64,000 bases of DNA from Bog-257 sp963834135 (GTDB taxonomy: Bacteria; Acidobacteriota; Terriglobia; Terriglobales; Acidobacteriaceae): positions 1 to 64,000 of the forward strand of contig CAWIAN010000010.1 of NCBI GenBank assembly GCA_963834135.1, read 5' to 3'. A program made the position numbers and the translations under genes. Within the stretch, counting starts at the first letter, position 1. Every line of letters begins with the position of its first letter. The notes beneath the pieces are model-generated. The model saw nothing but the letters and a program-made list of their open reading frames with translations, ran no database searches and was not told where the DNA came from. Shown here piece after piece: positions 42,412-50,418 of the stretch.

Positions 42412-42624
42412 ATGTCGAAGGAAGCGGCGCACCATCACACGCAAGCTGCCGAGCATCATGACCAGGCGGCCGACCATCATCGGGAGGCTGCAAAGCATCA
42501 TGAAGACGGCCAGCACGAGGCAGCAGCACATCACGCGCACCTGGCACAGGGACATCATGCGCACGCCACGCATCATGCCTCGGAGGCCGCCAAGCAGCAC
42601 GTCGAGGCGCACGGCGATAAGTAG
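42412..42624 (+). CDS. Histidine-rich heptad protein
   Basis: Small protein of 70 residues with 20 histidines (29 percent). The first 30 residues repeat the seven-residue unit AA-x-HH-x-x exactly four times (HH at 8-9, 15-16, 22-23, 29-30), so the histidine pairs would line one face of an alpha helix. The rest continues less regularly. No signal peptide or membrane segment. AAAGGAAA lies upstream of the ATG and a strong terminator follows the stop, so it is a genuine single gene. Similar short His-rich proteins occur in other bacteria with no function assigned. Metal storage or buffering (Ni, Zn, Cu, Co) is plausible inference. Confidence 0.82.
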   Translation: MSKEAAHHHTQAAEHHDQAADHHREAAKHHEDGQHEAAAHHAHLAQGHHAHATHHASEAAKQHVEAHGDK

Positions 42625-42646
42625 CAGCGAAGACCGTGGTAATCGA

Positions 42647-42669
42647 CAGCGGCTCTGGCCGCTGTTTTT
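42647..42669 (+). terminator. Rho-independent terminator after His-rich gene
   Basis: Stem CAGCGGC/GCCGCTG (seven base pairs, loop TCTG) followed by TTTTT. Confidence 0.92.
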
Positions 42670-42753
42670 ATTTGGAGCGCACTCGATGGATGGTTTCGAA
42701 AAGCCGAGGTCTTAGAATTGCGGTCTCATCAGCAGACAAGCCAATCACAACGT

Positions 42754-43599
42754 TTACTTGCGGACGCCGCCGAAGGCCACCGGGCCGAGAAATCTTAACT
42801 CAGGGATTGCGGGTATCAGGCCAATCTCCTGCGCGTATTTCAGAAACAGCTTTAGGCCGGCGTGATTTTCGCGGTCCAAATAATAATGGATGTTCTCGGT
42901 GAGATAGCTGCGAACATCATCCTCGGTCAGCCCAAGCTTCGGCGCCCACTCTTGGGCGATGACGTCCAGGTTCTGCGGCTCCAGTCCGTGATCGCGAGAG
43001 TGCTGAAATACCTTCGACAGATACAGGCCATCGGGTTTGCGGTTCAGCGCATCGAGTCGCACGGCCCAAACGGCAAAGATGAAGGGCAAGCCCGTCCGCT
43101 CCCGCCAGATGTGCGCCAGGTCGTAGAGGTGGTAGCCGGTATCGCTCGGCACCTGCAATGCCGGATCGCCGATCAGCAGGGCCGCGTCGTTCTCGCGCAA
43201 CATCGCTTCGAGCTGCGGAGGATGCGGCCGCAACTCACGCGGCCCTCCAAAGAACTTCGTGAACAGCACCTGTGTCAGAGCTACGGACGTCCGCGACGAG
43301 GTGTCGGCGGCAACGGTCCGGACATCTTCGATCGGCTTCTTGCTCACCAGCAGGATCGAGCGCACCCAGTCCTTCGACGCGATCGCGATGTTGGGCAGGA
43401 TCACCAGCCCGGGGATCTGCGCGTAGGTGAAGGCCGGAATGATGCCGATGTCGGCCTCGTTAGCGGCAAGTGCCGCGGCGCAGGCGGAAGGAATCGTGTA
43501 CTCGATGCTGAAATCTTTCGCGGCATCGCCGTGCTCGAAATCCCACATTAACGGCGCGGTGTTCAGGAAGGAGATAGCAGAGATGCGGAGGCCTTGCAT
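42754..43599 (-). CDS. mqnA: Chorismate dehydratase MqnA
   Basis: First enzyme of the futalosine menaquinone pathway, 281 residues, converting chorismate to 3-[(1-carboxyvinyl)oxy]benzoate. It has the periplasmic-binding-protein-like fold without a signal peptide. Conserved segments are ISAISFLNTAPLMW at the N-terminus, PSACAAALAANEADIGIIPAFTYA, SRTSVALTQVLF, ALLIGDPAL and GLPFIFAVWAV. Length is normal. The start at 43599 is the only sensible ATG. It is on the same strand as mqnC but separated by four unrelated plus-strand genes, so they are not an operon. Confidence 0.94.
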   Translation of the reverse strand: MQGLRISAISFLNTAPLMWDFEHGDAAKDFSIEYTIPSACAAALAANEADIGIIPAFTYAQIPGLVILPNIAIASKDWVRSILLVSKKPIEDVRTVAADTSSRTSVALTQVLFTKFFGGPRELRPHPPQLEAMLRENDAALLIGDPALQVPSDTGYHLYDLAHIWRERTGLPFIFAVWAVRLDALNRKPDGLYLSKVFQHSRDHGLEPQNLDVIAQEWAPKLGLTEDDVRSYLTENIHYYLDRENHAGLKLFLKYAQEIGLIPAIPELRFLGPVAFGGVRK

Positions 43600-43920
43600 G
43601 AAAGATCGAGTCTAACAAAAGCGATGGAGAAAGACCGTCGCCTTTCGAAGCGCCATTTTTCACCACGGAGGCACGGAGGGCACGGAGGAAGGGCGATCAT
43701 GTTTGCTGGCGATGTTCCGGGAGACGATTTACGCACACAGACACCGCTGTCGATATCGGGAACGTGAGCCCTGAGTCCAAATATGAAACCTCCGTGTCCT
43801 CCGTGTCTCTGTGGTGAATCTTGCCTTTCACTCTTGCCCGTGACGCCCATCCTTGACGGTAACCATCCAAGCGGTTACCCTGCGATTTTGTCTGGGCCCA
43901 GCCGGACGCAGGAGTCGCTC
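43600..43920. other. Intergenic region with repeat pair
   Basis: A 321-base gap between mqnA and dprA, divergent. Its main content is the inverted repeat pair annotated separately. AGGAG at about 43910 is the dprA ribosome binding site. No gene seen. Confidence 0.6.
43658..43818. repeat. Paired inverted repeats, CACAGAGGCACGGAG family (copy pair 2)
   Basis: The left arm (about 43659-43688) begins TTCACCACGGAGGCACGGAG and continues with GGCACGGAGG. The right arm (43789-43818) is its reverse complement with a few mismatches, including CTCCGTGTCTCTGTGGTGAA. About 100 non-coding bases lie between. Same ends as the pair at 31502-31700, with unrelated internal DNA. Confidence 0.8.
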
Positions 43921-45093
43921 ATGCAGGCAGAAGTACCGGTCCGGGCCGAAGACTACGCCCTTACACGCAAACTGCAATGGCTGGCGCTCTCGCAGACGCC
44001 GGGCATTGGCGCCGGACGAGGGCGAAAGCTCGTCGACCACTTCGGAACCATCGATCGGCTCTTCGCAGCGTCACTCACCGAGTTGGAAGCCTGCGGGATA
44101 CCAGCGGCTGCTGCGCAGGGCATTGCCTTGGGCAAGTCGCTCGAGCTGGCCTCAGCAGAATACGACCGTATTCGGGAGATGGGCGCCGCGATTATTGTTC
44201 GAGGCGACCCGGAATTTCCCAACCGGCTGCTGGAGATCTACGATCCCCCGCTCGTCCTGTACGTAAAAGGAACTGCGGAAATTATTGACCAGCCTGGGAT
44301 TGCCGTCATCGGCACCCGTCACCCCACGCCGTACGGCTTGGGCATGGCAGAACGGCTGGCTTGCGATCTGGCCGCCCGCGGTCTGGTCATTATCAGCGGC
44401 ATGGCTCGTGGGGTGGATACCGCCGCGCATCGCGGAGCCCTCAGCAGCCACGGCCCCACCATCGCAGTCTGGGGTACCGGGGTCGATGTCATCTACCCCA
44501 AGGAGAACCAGAAGCTCAGCGAGCAGATTCTGGAAGCTGGGGGAGCTATCGTCAGCGAGTTTCCGCTGGGCACATTTCCGGCACCCCAGAACTTTCCCAT
44601 TCGCAACCGCATCATCAGTGGGCTGTCGATCGGAGTACTGGTCTTGGAAGCCGGAGAGTACAGCGGAACGCGGGTGACTGCCCGTTGCGCCCTGGAGCAG
44701 GGACGCGAGGTGTACGCGGTTCCCGGCAACGTGACTAATAAGCTGTCATGGGGCCCTAACACATTGATAAAACAGGGAGCTGCGCTGGTGGCAACCTGGG
44801 AAGACGTGTGGGAAGAGCTGCCGGCGGACGTCCGATTGGCCCTGACCCCGGCGGAGCCCGCTGAATCGGCGGAGGGTTCTGGGGCATCATTATTTCAGGC
44901 AGCCGACCTGCCGCCGGGCGAAAAGAGGGTCCTGGCGCTATTGCGTGCGGACGAATCGACGCATATCGACCTAATCGTGGAACGCCTGCAGTCTCACCTC
45001 TCCTCCTCTGAGATATTTACGGCCTTGTTCGAGCTGGAGCTCAATGGCCGGATACGAGCCCTGCCAGGGAAATACTATGTGAGGGCGATGTAG
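43921..45093 (+). CDS. dprA: DNA processing protein DprA
   Basis: Cytoplasmic protein of 390 residues that binds incoming single-stranded DNA and loads RecA during natural transformation. Order of domains: a helix-hairpin-helix N-terminal region (LSQTPGIGAGRGRKLVDHFG), the Rossmann-like DprA/Smf core (GIAVIGTRHPTPYGLGMAE, ISGMARGVDTAAHRGAL, GTGVDVIYPKEN, FPIRNRIISGLS, GREVYAVPGNVTN) and a C-terminal winged helix (about 325-390, LIVERLQSHLSSSEIFTALFELELNGRI). I took the ATG at 43921 because AGGAG precedes it; the frame is open from 43783 but that part overlaps repeat DNA. Followed by a repeat-flanked small gene and topA, a common dprA-topA neighbourhood. Confidence 0.95.
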   Translation: MQAEVPVRAEDYALTRKLQWLALSQTPGIGAGRGRKLVDHFGTIDRLFAASLTELEACGIPAAAAQGIALGKSLELASAEYDRIREMGAAIIVRGDPEFPNRLLEIYDPPLVLYVKGTAEIIDQPGIAVIGTRHPTPYGLGMAERLACDLAARGLVIISGMARGVDTAAHRGALSSHGPTIAVWGTGVDVIYPKENQKLSEQILEAGGAIVSEFPLGTFPAPQNFPIRNRIISGLSIGVLVLEAGEYSGTRVTARCALEQGREVYAVPGNVTNKLSWGPNTLIKQGAALVATWEDVWEELPADVRLALTPAEPAESAEGSGASLFQAADLPPGEKRVLALLRADESTHIDLIVERLQSHLSSSEIFTALFELELNGRIRALPGKYYVRAM

Positions 45094-45104
45094 GCCGGGC
45101 TCTT

Positions 45105-45602
45105 GGCCGTCGGCTGTCAGCTATCGGCTAAAGCGAATCGGCAATCGTATGGGGAGTCGAAATGCAGGATTTCAGGAATTTGGAGGTATGGAGCCGGGCG
45201 CATCAGCTGACCCTCCGAGTTTACGAATTGACGGACGGGTTTCCGCGATCAGAAATGTTTGGATTATCCAGCCAGCTTCGCCGCGCCTCGGCATCGGTTG
45301 CGACGAATTTAGCGGAAGGATGCGGACGCACCCAAGCCGAATTTGGACGATTCGTTCAGATAGCGTTCGGTTCAGCGTGCGAGGTCGAATACGAGCTTCT
45401 CTTGGCAAGGGACTTGGGATTTGTCCCTACAGATGAATACGAAGCTATGAATGATGAGCTGATCAGAATAAAGCGAATGTTGAGCTCGCTTATGAATCGC
45501 CTTCAAAACTGTTTAGCTGCTTCCGGCAGGTCGAAACGGGCTGGCGTAAAACAATATGTAGCAATGCTTTAGCTGACAGCCAATAGCCGAAAGCCGACGG
45601 CC
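45105..45602. repeat. Inverted repeats flanking the four-helix-bundle gene
   Basis: The left element (45105-45133, beginning GGCCGTCGGCTGTCAGC) and right element (45570-45602, ending AAGCCGACGGCC) are related in inverted orientation and enclose the whole small gene between dprA and topA. A third partial copy, GCTGACAGCCAATAGCC, is at 51978-51994. Confidence 0.65.
45162..45572 (+). CDS. Four-helix-bundle protein (23S rRNA intervening sequence family)
   Basis: Cytoplasmic protein of 136 residues in the family first described from intervening sequences in 23S rRNA genes; the family folds as a pentamer of four-helix bundles and has no settled function. Signatures are FRNLEVWSRAHQLTLRVYELT near the start, FGLSSQLRRASASVATNLAEG and FVQIAFGSACEVEYELLLARDLGF. 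Here it is outside any rRNA gene, between dprA and topA, and is enclosed by inverted repeats, which suggests insertion as a unit. The tail (KRAGVKQYVAML) reads into the right-hand repeat. Confidence 0.9.
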   Translation: MQDFRNLEVWSRAHQLTLRVYELTDGFPRSEMFGLSSQLRRASASVATNLAEGCGRTQAEFGRFVQIAFGSACEVEYELLLARDLGFVPTDEYEAMNDELIRIKRMLSSLMNRLQNCLAASGRSKRAGVKQYVAML

Positions 45603-45666
45603 AGGTTTCGCCTTTCAGCGAAACCGTGCTAGCTTCATAACGTAATTCCGCAAGATTGAGGTTCCA

Positions 45667-48207
45667 TTGGCAAAAGGTTTAGTCATCGTCGAATCGCCGG
45701 CAAAGGCGAAGACGATCCAAAAATATCTAGGCTCGGGCTATGAGGTCGAAGCCTCGCTCGGCCACATTAAAGACTTGCCGAAGAAGTCTCTCGGCGTCGA
45801 TCTGGACAACGATTTCTCCACCGAGTACGTCGTCATCCCCGGCAAAGAGAAGGTTGTCGCCAAGCTGAAGAAGCTGGCAAAGACGGCGGACGCCATCTAT
45901 CTGGCGCCTGACCCGGACCGCGAAGGCGAGGCCATTGCCGCCCACCTGGCCGAAGAACTCGGCGGCGACAGTGTCGACGGCAAGAAGAAGGCCAAGAAGA
46001 ACGCCGTGGTCATCCGGCGCGTGACCTTCAACGAGATCACCAAGCGCGCCGTGCAGGAGGCGTTCCAGCACCCCCGCGATATCGACACGCATTTAGTCGA
46101 CGCACAGCAGACCCGCCGCGTCCTAGACCGGCTGGTGGGCTACCAGATTTCTCCGCTGCTGTGGGATAAGGTTCGTCGCGGTCTTTCCGCCGGGCGCGTG
46201 CAGACCGTCGCCCTGCGCCTGATTGTCGAGCGCGAACGCGAGATCAAAGTCTTCGTCAAGGAAGAATACTGGACTATCGACGCCAACCTGCAGGGCCAGA
46301 AGCCGCCCGCGTTTGACGCGAGGTTTATCGGCATTGGCGATGAGAAGACGGCGATCATCAACGCCGAGGACGCCGAGAAGATCAGGGCGGCGGTTGAGAG
46401 CGCCGACTGGAGCGTCCGCTCGGTCGAGAAACGCGAGCGTCGCCGCAGTCCAGCCGCACCGTTTACCACCAGCAAGTTTCAGCAGGATGCCTCGCGCAAG
46501 CTGCGCTTCAGCGTGAAGCGCGCCATGATGATCGCCCAGCGCCTGTACGAAGGCATCGATCTGGGGGGCGAGGAGGGGACTGTCGGCCTCATTACTTACA
46601 TGCGTACCGACTCGCCGCAGGTATCGAACGACGCCCTCGCCGAGGTGCGCGAATACATCGGCAAGGATTTCGGCAAAGAGTTCCTGCCAGAGGCGCCGAA
46701 TACTTACAAGTCGAAGAAGGCCGCACAGGAAGCCCACGAGGCTATCCGTCCGACCTCAGTTGCGCGTCATCCTGACGAGATGAAGCAGTTCCTGCAGGAA
46801 GACGAGTACAAGGTCTACAAGCTCATCTGGCAGCGCTTTGTGGCGTCGCAGATGAACCAGGCGATCTTCGATCAGACTACGGTCGACATTGACGCCAAAA
46901 ATGGCGACACCGCATATCGCTTTCGCGTCACCGGTTCGGTGCTGAAGTTCGAAGGCTTCCTCAAGGTTTACGAGGAATCGAAGGACAGCAAGGACGAGGA
47001 AGATGAAGCGCTCAAACACAAGCTGCCGGCGCTGGTCGAAGGCCAGAAGCTGACGTTGAAGGGACTTAGCCCCGAACAGCACTTCACCGAGCCGCCGCCA
47101 CGTTTCAACGAAGCGTCGCTGGTGAAAGAGCTGGAAGAGCGCGGCATTGGCCGGCCGTCGACGTACTCCGCCATCATCAGCACCATTCAGGAGCGCCAGT
47201 ACGTACAGAAGATCGGCGGGAAGTTCATTCCGACCGAGATCGGCTTTGTCGTGACTGACCTGCTGGTCGAGAACTTCAAAGACATCTTCGATCCGCAGTA
47301 CACCGCCCGTCTGGAAGAAGAGCTTGACGAGATCGAGGACGGAAAAGAAACCTGGACCGACGCGCTGAAGGGCTTCTACAAGAAGTTCGCCAAAGAACTC
47401 CAATATGCCGAGAAGCATATGGAGAACGTGAAGCGGATGGAGAAGGCCACTGACGAGAAGTGCGAGCGCTGCGGTTCCCCGCTGGTCATCAAGTGGGGCA
47501 AGCACGGATCGTTCTACGCGTGCAGTTCCTACGACAAGACCAATCCTGAGAGCTGCACGTTCACGAAAGAGAATCCGATCGACTTGCCGGACCTAGATTC
47601 TGCTGACGTGCAGGAGACGACGCAGGAAGAGTATTGCGAGAACTGCGGACGTCCCATGGTGCTGAAGCGCGGCCGCTTCGGTCAATTCATGGCCTGTACC
47701 GGCTATCCCGATTGCAAGACCACTCGACGCCTGGATCAGGCCAAGAAGGTGCCGGACATTCCGTTAGACGAAAAATGTCCTGAGTGCGGCCGCAATCTGC
47801 TGCTTCGTCACGGACGCTTCGGCGAGTTCATCTCCTGCAGCGGCTATCCCGATTGCAAATGGGTGAAGCAGAACTACATTGGCGTGAAGTGTCCGGACTG
47901 TAAGACCGGTGACCTGGCCGAGAAGAAAGCGCGCCGCGGTAATTTGTTCTACGGCTGCTCGAACTATCCGAAGTGCAAGTTCACGTCAGCTTATAAGCTG
48001 GTGAACGAAACCTGTCCGGATTGCGGCAGTCCGTATTTGCTGGAGAAGAACCTGAAATCAGGAACCTTCCTGGTCTGCCCCAACAGCAAGCGCACCGATG
48101 CGGCCGAAGCCGATCAGCCGAAACGCCGCGGGAAGAAGAAACCTGCGGATGAAAGCACAGTGAAATGTGACTACTCGCGGGAGATCAAGCCCGAAGCGGT
48201 AGCATAA
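45667..48207 (+). CDS. topA: DNA topoisomerase I
   Basis: Type IA topoisomerase of 846 residues that relaxes negative supercoils. TTG start with GAGG upstream, beginning at the family N-terminus AKGLVIVESPAKAKTIQKYL. The Toprim acidic cluster is DPDREGEAIAAHLAEEL, and the catalytic tyrosine is in GLITYMRTDSPQVS (about residue 316). The C-terminal 230 residues hold five zinc-ribbon modules: CERCGSPLVIKW, CENCGRPMVLKR, CPECGRNLLLRH, CPDCKTGDLAEK and CPDCGSPYLLEK. The last lacks its normally spaced fourth cysteine, which may be supplied by KCDYS near the end after an insertion. Intact long frame. A GC hairpin follows at 48228. Confidence 0.97.
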   Translation: MAKGLVIVESPAKAKTIQKYLGSGYEVEASLGHIKDLPKKSLGVDLDNDFSTEYVVIPGKEKVVAKLKKLAKTADAIYLAPDPDREGEAIAAHLAEELGGDSVDGKKKAKKNAVVIRRVTFNEITKRAVQEAFQHPRDIDTHLVDAQQTRRVLDRLVGYQISPLLWDKVRRGLSAGRVQTVALRLIVEREREIKVFVKEEYWTIDANLQGQKPPAFDARFIGIGDEKTAIINAEDAEKIRAAVESADWSVRSVEKRERRRSPAAPFTTSKFQQDASRKLRFSVKRAMMIAQRLYEGIDLGGEEGTVGLITYMRTDSPQVSNDALAEVREYIGKDFGKEFLPEAPNTYKSKKAAQEAHEAIRPTSVARHPDEMKQFLQEDEYKVYKLIWQRFVASQMNQAIFDQTTVDIDAKNGDTAYRFRVTGSVLKFEGFLKVYEESKDSKDEEDEALKHKLPALVEGQKLTLKGLSPEQHFTEPPPRFNEASLVKELEERGIGRPSTYSAIISTIQERQYVQKIGGKFIPTEIGFVVTDLLVENFKDIFDPQYTARLEEELDEIEDGKETWTDALKGFYKKFAKELQYAEKHMENVKRMEKATDEKCERCGSPLVIKWGKHGSFYACSSYDKTNPESCTFTKENPIDLPDLDSADVQETTQEEYCENCGRPMVLKRGRFGQFMACTGYPDCKTTRRLDQAKKVPDIPLDEKCPECGRNLLLRHGRFGEFISCSGYPDCKWVKQNYIGVKCPDCKTGDLAEKKARRGNLFYGCSNYPKCKFTSAYKLVNETCPDCGSPYLLEKNLKSGTFLVCPNSKRTDAAEADQPKRRGKKKPADESTVKCDYSREIKPEAVA

Positions 48208-48227
48208 TAGGAACAACGTCATCCCAA

Positions 48228-48249
48228 GCCCGGCGGAGCTCTGCCGGGC
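48228..48249 (+). terminator. Hairpin after topA
   Basis: GCCCGGC/GCCGGGC, seven base pairs with an eight-base loop, between the topA stop and the next gene. No strong T-run; may be a weak terminator or a repeat. Confidence 0.45.
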
Positions 48250-48273
48250 ATTCCTATGAAGAGAAGGTGAACT

Positions 48274-48753
48274 ATGGCAGGACAAGGTAAAGGCATTCCT
48301 GACAGCATCACTCCTATCCTGGCGCATCTGGTCGTCAGCAACGGAGCCGAAGCCATCGCGTTCTATCAAAATGCGTTTGGAGCCGAGGCCACCGGAGTGC
48401 ATTACACACCTGACGGAAAATTGATGCATGCCGAGCTGAAAATCGGGAGCGGACGGCTGATGCTGGCCGACGAGTTCCCGTCCTTCGGCTCGCTCTCTCC
48501 GAAGTCACTCGGTGGAAGTCCCGTAGTCTTGAACTTGTACTCGGACGACGTCGATACGCTGTTTGACCGGGCGGTGAAGGCTGGTGCAGTGGTTACGATG
48601 CCGCTGGCGAATCAGTTCTGGGGCGATCGCTACGGACAAATCACCGACCCGTTTGGTCATCGCTGGGCTTTGGGCCAGCACGTAGAAGATGTGTCACCCG
48701 AGGAGATGGAGCGCCGCGCCAAGGAAGCATTCGCGCAGATGGCCAAGAAGTAA
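48274..48753 (+). CDS. VOC (glyoxalase/PhnB-like) family protein
   Basis: Small cytoplasmic protein of 159 residues with the vicinal-oxygen-chelate fold of the PhnB/YdhR-like type: ITPILAHLVVSNGAEAIAFYQNAFGAEA at the start, HAELKIGSGRLMLADEFP, VVLNLYSDDVDTLFDRAVKAGA, and ANQFWGDRYGQITDPFGHRWALG at the end. Members bind a divalent metal through His/Glu residues; substrate unknown, so I do not propose one. GAGAAGGTGA precedes the ATG. The C-terminal helix (EEMERRAKEAFAQMAKK) is an extension. Single gene after topA. Confidence 0.9.
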   Translation: MAGQGKGIPDSITPILAHLVVSNGAEAIAFYQNAFGAEATGVHYTPDGKLMHAELKIGSGRLMLADEFPSFGSLSPKSLGGSPVVLNLYSDDVDTLFDRAVKAGAVVTMPLANQFWGDRYGQITDPFGHRWALGQHVEDVSPEEMERRAKEAFAQMAKK

Positions 48754-48852
48754 GCCTCGGTTCCGGTAAGTAAAGCAAGCCGACAACAAACCTGAAAAAG
48801 GGCCGCCAGCAATGGTGGCTCACTCAATCAAGTCTCGCCTGGAGGAATTCAC

Positions 48853-49305
48853 ATGAACACGTCACTGCCTAACCACCACGATGCCGAACTGGTTCTCAAG
48901 CTGTACGATCTCCGCCGTGAATCCGTTATGCGCGACGCGCGTAACTGGATGGCGACCTTCAATCCGCAGTCGATCGACGACCTGATGAAGGTGATGTCCG
49001 ACTTCACTAACAAAGGTAATGCCTACTTGCGCCAGGTTTGCAGCTATTGGGAGATGGTGGCAGCGCTCATCATTCACGGAACATTGAATAAAGATCTCGC
49101 GTTCGACACGCTGGGCGAAATGTACTTCGTGTACGCCATCATGCAGCCGGTGATCGAAGAATTTCGGGCGAAGTTCAACTCGCCGGAGTTCTTCAAGAAT
49201 GTGCAGCAGGTGGTCGAGGCCACGCCGCAGGGCCGCGAGCGTATTGCCGGCGTCCAGAAGCGCCGCGCAGAAATGATGGCCCGCATGGCCGCTGCCGCGA
49301 AATAA
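48853..49305 (+). CDS. Hypothetical helical protein
   Basis: Protein of 150 residues, nearly all helical, without signal peptide or membrane segment. It starts with NHHDAELVLKLYDLRRESVMRDARNWM, has a middle FTNKGNAYLRQVCSYWEMVAALIIHGTLNKD and an amphipathic C-terminus ending in Arg/Ala repeats. It resembles DUF4760-like conserved hypotheticals, an uncertain assignment. GGAGG lies upstream of the ATG. It is followed by a GC-rich hairpin at 49384-49403. I cannot propose a function. Confidence 0.72.
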   Translation: MNTSLPNHHDAELVLKLYDLRRESVMRDARNWMATFNPQSIDDLMKVMSDFTNKGNAYLRQVCSYWEMVAALIIHGTLNKDLAFDTLGEMYFVYAIMQPVIEEFRAKFNSPEFFKNVQQVVEATPQGRERIAGVQKRRAEMMARMAAAAK

Positions 49306-49383
49306 GGCGACTCAGGCTGTGTCTCAGACTAGGAAGTTTGATGCAGTACAACCGAGCCGCTTGAGCGGCGACTTCGAATTGAG

Positions 49384-49403
49384 CCCGGGGCGCGAGCCCC
49401 GGG
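49384..49403. terminator. GC-rich hairpin
   Basis: Perfect eight-base-pair stem CCCGGGGC/GCCCCGGG with loop GCGA, followed by TTT. Lies 80 bases after the plus-strand gene; terminator or dispersed repeat. Confidence 0.5.
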
Positions 49404-49567
49404 TTTGCTGTCTGTAGCAGGCTCAAGCCGCGTAACGGTTTCTTGAGCGCAACTTTGCTGCTGGGTATGAAAAGGGTTCCTTCGACTGCGCGCCGCCCTA
49501 ATCGCAGAGTCGGACAAGGCGGGCGGACGCCACGCTCAGGATGACAATCGAAGCAGGTAGGGGTCGA

Positions 49568-50416
49568 TCAGCTCAGATACTCCCGAATGTACGGGTCTTT
49601 ATTCCTTAGCAACTCCGCAGCCGTGCCCTCGAAGATCACCTTGCCGTCGCGCAAAATAAGAAACGTGGTGTTGACGTCGCGCTTCCCGCCATCGTCCCCG
49701 ATCGGCACCATCTTGTTCTGTTCCTTGTTGAAATAGTGACTGGCCATGGTGAAGGCGTCCTGCAGCCGGTGCGTCACCATGAGCGAGCTGGTCCGGTACA
49801 GATCGCGCTGCTTCACAATCAACTCGATGATCGTATTCGAGGTCACGGGATCCAAGCCGCCGGTAGGCGAGTCATACAGCAGCACCTCCGGGTTCGTGAT
49901 GATGGCGCGCGCAATGCCGACGCGGCGGCGCATGCCTCCGGAAAGCTCGGAAGGGAACAGAAAAACCGTGTGTTCCAGTTCAACGAATCGCAACGCTTCC
50001 AGCACGCGAGCGTGAATCTCCTCCGTGACTTCTCCGGTTTCTTCGATCAAGCGGTAAGCGACGTTCTCCTCCACGTTGAGAGAATCGAAGAGCGCGCTCT
50101 CCTGGAACACCATGCCAATGCTGCGGCGCAGTTCGAAGAGATCCTGTTCCTGCATGCTCGACACTTCCTGACCTAATACCGTGATGCGTCCAGAATCCGG
50201 CTTTAGAAGTCCCAACGCCAATTTGAGGATCAGCGTCTTGCCGGTACCCGAAACTCCCATCAGGATCTTGGTCTCGCCGCGTGGCAATTCGAAGGAGACG
50301 CCTTCCAGCACAGGGTGATCGAAGGCGATCGCCACGTCCTCAAAGCGAATCACCGGGGCCGTGTCGTCGGACGGCGAAGGCTGGCGCTCGGCAACTGGAA
50401 GATCGGTAGTCGGCAT
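49568..50416 (-). CDS. mlaF: Phospholipid ABC transporter ATP-binding protein MlaF
   Basis: Cytoplasmic ATPase of 282 residues of the Mla/MCE-type transporter that moves phospholipids between membranes. Walker A is GVSGTGKT, the signature is LSGGMRRRVGIARAI, Walker B is LLYDSPTGGLDP and the H-loop is in SLMVTHRLQD. A typical C-terminal extension follows (FLILRDGKVIFEGTAAELL, ending YIREYLS). It lies two bases after the mlaE stop on the same strand, so both form one operon. No MlaD (MCE) gene is in the window. Start at the ATG at 50416; an N-terminal polar extension of about 20 residues precedes the ATPase fold. Confidence 0.93.
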   Translation of the reverse strand: MPTTDLPVAERQPSPSDDTAPVIRFEDVAIAFDHPVLEGVSFELPRGETKILMGVSGTGKTLILKLALGLLKPDSGRITVLGQEVSSMQEQDLFELRRSIGMVFQESALFDSLNVEENVAYRLIEETGEVTEEIHARVLEALRFVELEHTVFLFPSELSGGMRRRVGIARAIITNPEVLLYDSPTGGLDPVTSNTIIELIVKQRDLYRTSSLMVTHRLQDAFTMASHYFNKEQNKMVPIGDDGGKRDVNTTFLILRDGKVIFEGTAAELLRNKDPYIREYLS

Positions 50417-50418
50417 GA

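Noticed and set aside
45105..45602. Insertion sequence
   Set aside because: Inverted repeats are present but there is no transposase and no target duplication could be recognised; kept as a repeat-flanked cassette only.
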